DNA of 7,230 nt from [Eubacterium] saphenum. Lineage in GTDB: Bacteria; Bacillota; Clostridia; Oscillospirales; Ruminococcaceae. A model generated the notes under the pieces. The model searched no databases. It saw nothing but the letters and a program-made list of their open reading frames with translations, and was not told the origin of the DNA. This document shows, one piece after another, positions 1 to 5,132 of the stretch (position 1 is its first letter; the number at the start of each line of letters is the position of its first letter). Position numbers and translations under genes: made by a program. The stretch is from positions 1 through 7,230 of the forward strand of contig SFJQ01000075.1 of assembly GCA_004555855.1 (NCBI GenBank), read 5' to 3'.

Positions 1-218
1 CTTTGGGAAAAACCGCGCAGGCTGCGGTAAAAAAAGCAAGCGCAAAGTCCGCGCAGACTTATATGAGCGGAATGTACTGCGTGAGATATCTCGGGCTTAT
101 CGCGCTGCTTATTCTGGGTGCAATCGCACCGTTTATCAGTCTTATCACAGCGATTATACCGCTGTTTTTTCCGAAATTCGCTATATTGATAAGAACATTC
201 ATAAGAAAGGAGGAATGA
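1..218 (+). CDS. atpI: ATP synthase subunit I (AtpI), 3' end only
   Basis: This is the C-terminal 71 or so residues of a small membrane protein; the start lies left of the window, and the TTG at position 3 is not a credible start because no ribosome binding site precedes it. The visible part has a basic, Ala/Lys-rich stretch (about residues 1-20 of the visible part), then two hydrophobic helices joined by a short turn (about YLGLIALLILGAIAPF and ISLITAIIPLFFPKFAIL). It ends in a basic tail RTFIRKEE. The IIPLFFPKFAI segment near the C-terminus resembles the end of AtpI proteins of Firmicutes. AtpI is known as a non-essential helper of c-ring assembly and, in some species, of ion uptake; it is not part of the finished enzyme. 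Its TGA stop (216-218) lies 6 bases before atpB, and its last codons contain the atpB ribosome binding site, so the two are probably translationally coupled. Assignment rests on the end motif, hydrophobicity and position. Confidence 0.8.
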   Translation, partial: LGKTAQAAVKKASAKSAQTYMSGMYCVRYLGLIALLILGAIAPFISLITAIIPLFFPKFAILIRTFIRKEE

Positions 219-224
219 TGCTGA

Positions 225-947
225 ATGCCAACTGCGTTAATGATGGCCTCCGCCGCCGCCGAAAGAAAGCTTGAGGTAAACGGCGCATTAAAGGTTGTCG
301 AACTCTTTGGTGAAGGCTCAGGATTCTGGCTGACAGAGAGCGTTATTGTTCAATGGATAGTAATTCTTATTCTGCTCGCCGTTGTTTTGATTTTACGGCA
401 TAATCTGAAGCCTGTGCCCGAAACAAGACGTCAGGCGGCAGCCGAGATGCTCGTGGAATTTGTCCGCGATACGGTTCATGGCACAATGGGCACGAAGTAT
501 AATGCTTATACCCCGTATATCATGACGCTTCTTTGCTACATTATGATAAATAACCTTATGGGTCTGATGGGACTCAGAAACCCCACGGCAGATATTTCCG
601 TAACCGGAACTTTTGCGATTATGACATTTATTCTGGTTCAGTACAATCGTGCAAAAACGGGAAAATTCAAGGGCTATTTCAAGAGCTTTGTCGAGCCGCT
701 TCCTTTTATGCTGCCGTTTAACATAATCGGTGAAGTTGCAAATCCGCTCGCATTGGCACTTCGTCTGTTCGGCAATATGGTTGCGGGTACCGTAATCGGC
801 GGACTTATCTACTTCGCGCTCGGAAACTTCGCAGTACTTGTGCCGGCAGTGGCGTCGCTCTACTTCGACATATTCTCAGCTGTGATGCAGTCGTACATCT
901 TCATAATGCTCAGTATGTCTTATATCTCATCTGCTGAATGTGAATAG
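225..947 (+). CDS. atpB: ATP synthase Fo subunit a
   Basis: Subunit a (240 residues) is the static membrane channel that carries ions to and from the c-ring. The diagnostic motif is at residues 176-184 (LALALRLFGN region), where Arg180 is the essential stator arginine (E. coli Arg210). The preceding FMLPFNIIGEVANP (161-174) and the last helix with Gln222 (MQSYIFIML) are also typical. About five membrane helices are visible, the first near 40-57 and the last near 212-235. The ending SYISSAECE matches the usual YISSAE terminus, followed by tandem TAG stops (945-950). The position matching E. coli Glu219 is Thr189, and Glu170 lies one helix turn or more before the arginine; this is common outside proteobacteria. 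The start at 225 follows AAAGGAGGA (206-214) with a 10-base spacer; Met6 and Met7 are alternatives with poorer spacing. First structural Fo gene of the operon. Confidence 0.97.
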   Translation: MPTALMMASAAAERKLEVNGALKVVELFGEGSGFWLTESVIVQWIVILILLAVVLILRHNLKPVPETRRQAAAEMLVEFVRDTVHGTMGTKYNAYTPYIMTLLCYIMINNLMGLMGLRNPTADISVTGTFAIMTFILVQYNRAKTGKFKGYFKSFVEPLPFMLPFNIIGEVANPLALALRLFGNMVAGTVIGGLIYFALGNFAVLVPAVASLYFDIFSAVMQSYIFIMLSMSYISSAECE

Positions 948-1002
948 TAGAGAAAGCAAAGTTCAGAAAAATATCCCAAAAGGATAAATGGCACAATGTG
1001 TC

Positions 1003-1008
1003 TATAAT
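1003..1008 (+). promoter_or_regulatory. Possible internal -10 element upstream of atpE
   Basis: A perfect TATAAT lies in the 85-base atpB-atpE spacer, which is the longest AT-rich gap in the first half of the operon. A start about 6-8 bases downstream would give a short leader that still keeps the atpE ribosome binding site at 1020-1025. No convincing -35 hexamer is visible at 17-18 bases upstream (AAGGAT region near 980-985), and the TG dinucleotide is one base off the extended -10 position. It may therefore be chance in AT-rich DNA. Confidence 0.25.
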
Positions 1009-1019
1009 TTATTTAACAC

Positions 1020-1026
1020 GGAGGAA
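1020..1026 (+). promoter_or_regulatory. atpE ribosome binding site
   Basis: GGAGGAA lies 6-8 bases before the ATG at 1033. It decides the start of the c subunit: an in-frame ATG at 988 would add 15 mostly polar residues not found in c subunits and would place this site inside the coding region. Confidence 0.9.
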
Positions 1027-1032
1027 AATACA

Positions 1033-1323
1033 ATGGAAATGACACCTGAAACTATGAAAATCTTAGCGAACGCTATCGTTCTCGGTGCTTCGGCATTGGG
1101 CGCAGGTACTGCAATGATTGCAGGTCTTGGCCCCGGTATCGGTGAAGGCTACTGCGGCGGTAAGGCGGTTGAGGCAATCGGCAGACAGCCCGAGGCTTCC
1201 GGCGCAATCACGAGAACTATGATTATCGGTGACGCGCTCGCAGAAACAACCGGTCTTTATGCGCTCGTTATCGCGCTTCTCCTTATGTTCGCTAACCCGT
1301 TCCTCGGCAATCTTATCAAGTAA
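1033..1323 (+). CDS. atpE: ATP synthase Fo subunit c, two-carboxylate Na+-type
   Basis: Subunit c (96 residues) forms the rotating ring. It is a hairpin of two helices, about residues 9-40 and 60-90, joined by the polar loop GRQPEA (50-55). Helix 1 has a glycine-rich packing stretch including GAGTAMIAGLGPGIGEGY (23-40). The ion-carrying carboxylate is Glu71 in ALAETTGLY (68-76). Residues matching the Na+ ligands of the Ilyobacter tartaricus ring are present: Glu37 in place of Gln32, Leu69 for Val63, Glu71 for Glu65, Thr72 for Ser66, Thr73 for Thr67 and Tyr76 for Tyr70. Having Glu at both key positions matches the two-carboxylate Na+ motif described for Fusobacterium nucleatum. Na+ coupling is therefore likely but inferred. 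The start is chosen at 1033 because of the GGAGG at 1020-1024; the N-terminus MEMTPETMK is then of normal length. The strong site fits the high copy number of c. Confidence 0.96.
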   Translation: MEMTPETMKILANAIVLGASALGAGTAMIAGLGPGIGEGYCGGKAVEAIGRQPEASGAITRTMIIGDALAETTGLYALVIALLLMFANPFLGNLIK

Positions 1324-1341
1324 TTAACGGTTTAGTAAATT

Positions 1342-1350
1342 GGGAGGAGG
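1342..1350 (+). promoter_or_regulatory. atpF ribosome binding site
   Basis: GGGAGGAGG lies 7 bases before the ATG at 1358. It rules out the in-frame TTG at 1340, from which the site itself would be translated as Gly-Gly-Gly. The ATG at 1353 is in another frame. Confidence 0.88.
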
Positions 1351-1357
1351 AAATGCA

Positions 1358-1906
1358 ATGCTGAATATTCTCAGCAATGTAAGCGCAGCGGCGGAAGGCA
1401 GAGAGTGGTATGAATCTCTTGTTTCGATAAATCCGACAACTATTGTTTTCACGCTGATAAACTTGCTTATTATCTTCCTCATTTTCAGATTTCTCCTGTA
1501 TAAGCCGGTCTGCAAAATCCTTGACAAGCGCAAGGAAATGGCTGCCTCCGAAATCGAAGAGGCTCGCAAGGCTAAAGAAGCGGCGCAGAAGGCTGAAGAG
1601 GAATACACTGCTCGTCTTGACGACGCAAAGGCTGAGGCTTCGGAAATTATGAAGCAGGCTACCCTCAGAGCGCAGAAGCGTGAGGAGGAAATTGTCGGCG
1701 AGGCAAACAAAAAGGCTGCGGAAATCCGCACCAAGGCGGAGGAAAGTATCGAACGCGACAAACAGCGCGCTCTTAACGAAATCAAGAATGAAATTTCCGA
1801 GATTGTCGTTATGGCGGCAGGCAAGGTTGTCGAAAAGGAAATCTCCGCGTCCGATAATGAGGAAATTATCTCGAAATTCTTAGAAGAAGTCGGCTCGGCA
1901 AACTGA
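1358..1906 (+). CDS. atpF: ATP synthase Fo subunit b
   Basis: Subunit b (182 residues) is the peripheral stalk that holds F1 still against the turning rotor. One membrane helix lies near residues 27-48 (IVFTLINLLIIFLIFRFLLY), followed directly by the family's KPVCKILDKRKE segment (49-60). A long, charged, Ala/Glu/Lys-rich coiled coil follows to about residue 145, and then a C-terminal region (about 146-182) that meets delta. A short hydrophilic N-terminus precedes the membrane helix. There is a single b gene and no b' copy, as usual in non-photosynthetic Firmicutes. The gene starts 34 bases after atpE. A long minus-strand open frame across this gene is a shadow caused by its codon use. Confidence 0.96.
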   Translation: MLNILSNVSAAAEGREWYESLVSINPTTIVFTLINLLIIFLIFRFLLYKPVCKILDKRKEMAASEIEEARKAKEAAQKAEEEYTARLDDAKAEASEIMKQATLRAQKREEEIVGEANKKAAEIRTKAEESIERDKQRALNEIKNEISEIVVMAAGKVVEKEISASDNEEIISKFLEEVGSAN

Positions 1907-1929
1907 TGTGACTTCGGAAAGGAATTTTT

Positions 1930-2478
1930 ATGAACGATAAGGCAGAAAAAATCTACGGCGACGCGTTCTTCTCGCTTTGTCGGGAGCAAAATCCCGAGGG
2001 GCTGAAGGACATTCTCGGAGAACTCACGGAGCTTGACAAGATATTCTCGGAAAATCCCGGGTTTATCAAGCTGATGAACACTCCCACGGTTCCTCTTGAG
2101 GAAAAGCTCTCGCTGCTTGACGAACTGATAAAGGCGGGGAATTTGTCGGAGCTTTGCGGAAATCTGCTCTGCGTGCTTTGCGAAAAGCACAGAATGAGCT
2201 GTTTTTCGGAAATCGTGAAGCATTTCAAGGGGCTTTACAACGACGAATTTAAGCTCGCGGAAATCACCGTTACCACAAGCAGCCCGCTGTCTGACGCGAT
2301 GAAGCAGAAAATCATCGAAAAAATGTCGAAGGTTATCGGGAAAACCGTTTCTCTCAACGAAAAGGTTGACGAAAAGCTCATCGGCGGTATCGTGATTGAC
2401 TACGGAAGCAAGCGTTACGACGGCAGCGTTAAATCAAGACTTGACGCATTAAAGGGAGAACTCGGCTCGGTTATCTGA
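1930..2478 (+). CDS. atpH: ATP synthase F1 subunit delta
   Basis: Delta (182 residues, normal length) sits on top of F1 and joins the alpha subunits to the b stalk. The N-terminal helical domain starts with the family-like AEKIYGDAFFSLCRE (5-19) and runs to about residue 105; its LMNTPTVPLEEKLSLLDEL stretch (48-66) is typical. The C-terminal domain (about 108-182) contains the delta signature around VDEKLIGGIVIDYGSKRYDGS (146-166, written here only in outline), ending in KSRLDALKGEL. The ATG at 1930 follows AAAGGAA (1918-1924). The gene lies 23 bases after atpF and 40 bases before atpA. Delta is the least conserved F1 subunit, but both the motif and the position agree. The protein has five or more cysteines (17, 76, 81, 84, 91), more than is usual, with no clear metal-binding spacing. 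Confidence 0.95.
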   Translation: MNDKAEKIYGDAFFSLCREQNPEGLKDILGELTELDKIFSENPGFIKLMNTPTVPLEEKLSLLDELIKAGNLSELCGNLLCVLCEKHRMSCFSEIVKHFKGLYNDEFKLAEITVTTSSPLSDAMKQKIIEKMSKVIGKTVSLNEKVDEKLIGGIVIDYGSKRYDGSVKSRLDALKGELGSVI

Positions 2479-2518
2479 CTGATTTCTCTATAAATTCAGA
2501 AGGAAAGGACTGTATAGA

Positions 2519-4027
2519 ATGGATTTACGCCCCGATGAAATAACGGGCTTGATAAAAGACCGCATCAAGAACTACAACGCGAAAATCCAGCTCGGCGATG
2601 TGGGTACGGTTGTTACCGTCGGCGACGGTATCGTTCGTATTCACGGGCTTGAAAACTGTATGCTTAACGAGCTGCTGGAATTTGAGAACGGCGTTCAGTG
2701 TATGGCGCTCAACCTCGAACAAGAGTTTGTAGGCGCGGTTATGTTGGGCTCTGACTCGGGCATTAAAGAGGGCGACAGCGTAAAAAGAACCGGCTCAATC
2801 GTTTCCGTTCCGGTCGGCGAGGAGCTGCTCGGACGCGTTGTAAACTCCCTCGGAGAGCCGCTTGACGGCAAGGGCGATATTCTCGCAAAGGAAAAGCGCC
2901 CGATTGAAAAAATCGCTTCCGGTATTATCACAAGAGAGCCTGTAAACGTTCCTCTTCAGACGGGAATTAAGGCAATCGACAGTATGATTCCGATTGGCAG
3001 AGGTCAGCGTGAGCTGATTATCGGCGACAGACAGACGGGTAAAACCGCTATCGCTATCGATACAATCATCAACCAGAAGGGCAAGGACGTTATCTGCATC
3101 TACGTTGCAATCGGTCAGAAAAACTCGACTGTTGCGGGAGTTGTTGATACGCTCGCTAGAAACGGCGCTCTTGAATACACAATCGTTGTTTCGTCAACAG
3201 CGTCCGAGCTTGCGCCCTTGCAGTACATCGCGCCTTATGCGGGCTGCACAATGGGCGAATACTTTATGGAGCAGGGCAAGGACGTCCTCATCGTTTATGA
3301 CGACCTGTCCAAGCACGCGGTAGCTTATCGTGCGCTCTCGCTGCTGCTGAAGCGCCCGCCGGGACGTGAAGCATACCCCGGCGATGTATTCTACCTCCAC
3401 TCAAGACTTCTCGAGCGCGCTGCTCGTCTTAACAAGGACTATGGCGGCGGTTCGCTGACTGCGCTTCCGATTATCGAAACGCAGGCGGGCGACGTTTCCG
3501 CATATATCCCGACCAACGTTATTTCGATTACAGACGGTCAGATATTCCTTGAAACCGAGCTGTTCAACTCGGGCGTTCGTCCCGCGGTTAACCCCGGTAT
3601 CTCGGTATCCCGCGTCGGCGGAAACGCGCAGATTAAGGCGATGAAGAAGGTTTCGGGTACGCTGAAGCTCGACTACTCGCAGTATCGTGAATTGCAGTCG
3701 TTCTCGCAGTTCGGCTCCGATTTGGATAAGGACACGAAGGACAGACTTGCAAAGGGCGAGCGTATCGTTGAGGTTCTCAAACAGGACCAGAACTCGCCGC
3801 TTGAGGTTGAAGAACAGGTTGTTATCATCTACGCGGTAATTCACAATTATCTCGCAAGCGTTCCGATTGAGAAAATCAAGCAGTATCAGAAGGATTTGAT
3901 TGACAACATCAAGTCCACAAAGCCTGAAATTCTTGACGGAATCCGTACCACCAAAGAGCTTTCCCCCGAAAATGAAGCGGTGCTGAAAGAAGTGCTTTCG
4001 AGCTTTGCCGCTACTTATGCGGGCTGA
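2519..4027 (+). CDS. atpA: ATP synthase F1 subunit alpha
   Basis: Alpha (502 residues) forms the non-catalytic nucleotide sites of the alpha3beta3 hexamer. An N-terminal beta barrel (about 25-92, with GDGIVRIHGLEN) is followed by the nucleotide-binding domain. This holds the P-loop GDRQTGKT (169-176, Lys175 and Thr176), the Walker B strand VLIVYDD (256-262) and the alpha/beta signature PAVNPGISVS (355-364). Arg365 immediately after the signature matches E. coli Arg376, the arginine finger reaching into the beta site. The C-terminal helical domain runs from about 375. The usual Gln in the P-loop (Gln172) marks alpha and not beta. The ATG at 2519 follows AAAGGA (2504-2509) after a 9-base gap. 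The stop is TGA followed in frame by TAA, 15 bases before the small membrane peptide gene. Confidence 0.99.
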   Translation: MDLRPDEITGLIKDRIKNYNAKIQLGDVGTVVTVGDGIVRIHGLENCMLNELLEFENGVQCMALNLEQEFVGAVMLGSDSGIKEGDSVKRTGSIVSVPVGEELLGRVVNSLGEPLDGKGDILAKEKRPIEKIASGIITREPVNVPLQTGIKAIDSMIPIGRGQRELIIGDRQTGKTAIAIDTIINQKGKDVICIYVAIGQKNSTVAGVVDTLARNGALEYTIVVSSTASELAPLQYIAPYAGCTMGEYFMEQGKDVLIVYDDLSKHAVAYRALSLLLKRPPGREAYPGDVFYLHSRLLERAARLNKDYGGGSLTALPIIETQAGDVSAYIPTNVISITDGQIFLETELFNSGVRPAVNPGISVSRVGGNAQIKAMKKVSGTLKLDYSQYRELQSFSQFGSDLDKDTKDRLAKGERIVEVLKQDQNSPLEVEEQVVIIYAVIHNYLASVPIEKIKQYQKDLIDNIKSTKPEILDGIRTTKELSPENEAVLKEVLSSFAATYAG

Positions 4028-4042
4028 TAAAGGAGTTTTTCT

Positions 4043-4171
4043 ATGAAACAGGCTGCTTTTGTACTTGGAATAGTTGGCACAACAATCGCTGTTTTCTCGG
4101 CGCTTGCTGTTGCATGGCTGTATATTGAAAAGAAGGTTAAATATATAACCACCGAGGACAATATCGAATAA
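4043..4171 (+). CDS. Small single-pass membrane peptide (42 aa) inside the atp operon, function unknown
   Basis: A short gene lies between atpA and atpG: ATG at 4043 after AAAGGAG (4029-4035, 7-base gap), TAA at 4169-4171. The ribosome binding site is as good as those of the enzyme subunits, which argues for real translation. The peptide begins MKQ, continues with about 25 uninterrupted hydrophobic or small residues (4-28), then has a basic patch EKKVK (29-33) and an acidic end TTEDNIE (36-42). Within the helix Gly12, Ala16, Ala20 and Ala24 fall four residues apart, a small-xxx-small face that usually mediates tight helix packing. By the positive-inside rule the C-terminus is probably cytoplasmic. 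It does not resemble any standard ATP synthase subunit that I know, and it is not AtpI, c or epsilon. Its place suggests a role as an accessory, assembly or stabilising peptide for the synthase, but that is inference only. A leader-like role in controlling atpG through the following hairpin is another option. Confidence 0.72.
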   Translation: MKQAAFVLGIVGTTIAVFSALAVAWLYIEKKVKYITTEDNIE

Positions 4172-4194
4172 AAGAGCAAAAGCCCTTGCTCTTT
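4171..4194 (+). other. Perfect 9-bp intercistronic hairpin before atpG
   Basis: AAAGAGCAA (4171-4179) pairs perfectly with TTGCTCTTT (4186-4194) around a 6-base loop, AAGCCC. The 5' arm begins at the last base of the small peptide's stop codon, and the 3' arm ends 2 bases before the atpG ribosome binding site. Only three T residues follow, and then GC-rich sequence, so it is not a standard intrinsic terminator. A ribosome finishing the small peptide would cover the 5' arm and open the stem, so a coupling or mRNA-processing role is plausible. Confidence 0.6.
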
Positions 4195-4196
4195 AC

Positions 4197-4205
4197 GGGG
4201 GTGAT
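4197..4205 (+). promoter_or_regulatory. atpG ribosome binding site, deciding a non-canonical start
   Basis: GGGGGTGAT matches the extended anti-Shine-Dalgarno complement GGAGGTGAT with one base changed to a G:U pair. It is followed by TTTA and then ATA at 4210. The atpC site in this operon reads GGAGTGATTTT and then ATG, nearly the same string and spacing, which points to 4210 as the initiation position. Confidence 0.7.
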
Positions 4206-4209
4206 TTTA

Positions 4210-5061
4210 ATAGCAAGCGGAAATATGAAGGCAATCAAGCGCCGCATAAAATCGGTCGGCTCGACAAAGCAGATTACGAAGGCTATGCAGCTTGTTGCAT
4301 CGAGTAAGCTTCGCAAGGCGAAAGCAAGAGCGGAGCAGGCTCGTCCTTATTTCAACGAATTATACAAGACAATGTGCGAGATAGCCTCGGCAAACACGGA
4401 TTTTTCCACGATTTATACCGTGAAAAGAGAAGTAAAGCACAGGCTGTTCATTGTTGTCGCAGGCGACAGAGGTCTTGCGGGCGGCTATAACTCAAACGTC
4501 CTGAAAATGGCGGTTGCCGCTCACGCAAACGACGCGGAAAAGCCGAAGATTATCGCAATCGGCAAGAAAGCGGGCGAGTTTTTCGCAAAGCGCGATTATG
4601 ATATCGTGGCTTCCTACGCGAATATTGCCGAGGATATAAAGCCGAACACGGCGCAGGATATCGCAAATCTCGCGATTGATATGTTTGCGAACGGTGAGGT
4701 TGACGAGGTTGTTGTGTTCTACACGATGTTCGTGTCGTCAATGTCACAGGAGCCGCACAGTATGTCGGTTTTGCCGATGGAAACGGTTGAGCTTGAGGAC
4801 TATGGCGTGATGAATTATGACCCGTCGCCCGAGGCTGTTTTCAACAGAATTGTGCCGAGATTTACCGCGTCGCTTATCCAGTGCGCGGTAGTCGAGAGCT
4901 ACGCGTCCGAACAAGGTGCGCGCCGCACGGCAATGGAAAACGCTACGGACAACGCGGACGCTATGACGGAAAGTCTGTCGCTGCTGTACAACCGCGCTCG
5001 CCAGTCAAGCATAACAACCGAGATTATCGACATTGTGTCGGGTGCGTCGGCGCAAAGCTAA
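4210..5061 (+). CDS. atpG: ATP synthase F1 subunit gamma (start codon uncertain, ATA at family position)
   Basis: Gamma (about 283 residues) is the central rotor shaft linking the c-ring to the catalytic hexamer. The N-terminal helix carries MKAIKRRIKSV, then TKQITKAMQLVASSKLRKAK (19-38); the middle domain has AGDRGLAGGYNSN (84-96); the C-terminal helix ends with the gamma signature ITTEIIDIVSGASA (268-281). The start is the difficulty. Family members commonly begin MAxxx before the IKRRI stretch, which would place the first residue at 4210, where the codon is ATA; the ribosome binding site at 4197-4205 also points there. Canonical alternatives are GTG at 4201 (inside the ribosome binding site, adds three residues), ATG at 4225 (only a weak GCGGA just upstream, loses five residues) and TTG at 4186 (inside the hairpin, unlikely). 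The identity is certain; the first codon is not. Confidence 0.95.
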   Translation: MASGNMKAIKRRIKSVGSTKQITKAMQLVASSKLRKAKARAEQARPYFNELYKTMCEIASANTDFSTIYTVKREVKHRLFIVVAGDRGLAGGYNSNVLKMAVAAHANDAEKPKIIAIGKKAGEFFAKRDYDIVASYANIAEDIKPNTAQDIANLAIDMFANGEVDEVVVFYTMFVSSMSQEPHSMSVLPMETVELEDYGVMNYDPSPEAVFNRIVPRFTASLIQCAVVESYASEQGARRTAMENATDNADAMTESLSLLYNRARQSSITTEIIDIVSGASAQS

Positions 5062-5132
5062 TCTCACGAAACGGGCGTGAAAGCGCTTGTTTTACCTCTA
5101 ATCTCTAATAACGAATAGGGAAGGACTAGAAT

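Noticed and set aside
189..224. CRISPR, tRNA, rRNA or mobile element signals anywhere in the window
   Set aside because: I scanned for repeated units, tRNA-like folds, transposase motifs and terminal inverted repeats and found none; the coordinates given only mark one junction inspected.
215..274. ATGATG at 215-220 opening a 19-residue frame over the atpB start
   Set aside because: It lies 0-3 bases from the GGAGGA, too close for initiation, and the product is a short basic string with no sign of function.
988..1032. Upstream ATG extending atpE by 15 residues
   Set aside because: The added sequence is unlike c-subunit N-termini and has no ribosome binding site, whereas the ATG at 1033 has GGAGG at ideal spacing.
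1324..2223. 299-residue minus-strand open frame across atpF and atpH
   Set aside because: It lies wholly opposite two well-supported subunit genes, is Ser/Ala/Leu/Arg-rich low-complexity in translation, and has no ribosome binding site. It is a codon-use shadow.
2486..2495. TATAAA-like -10 before atpA
   Set aside because: Imperfect hexamer in a short AT-rich spacer with no -35; nothing separates it from chance.
4186..4209. TTG start for atpG at 4186
   Set aside because: It lies inside the hairpin's 3' arm, has no upstream ribosome binding site, and would add eight residues foreign to gamma subunits.
5064..5080. Short inverted repeat TCACG...CGTGA after atpG as a terminator
   Set aside because: Only 5 bp of stem and no adjacent long T-run; too weak to call, and the operon clearly continues to atpC.
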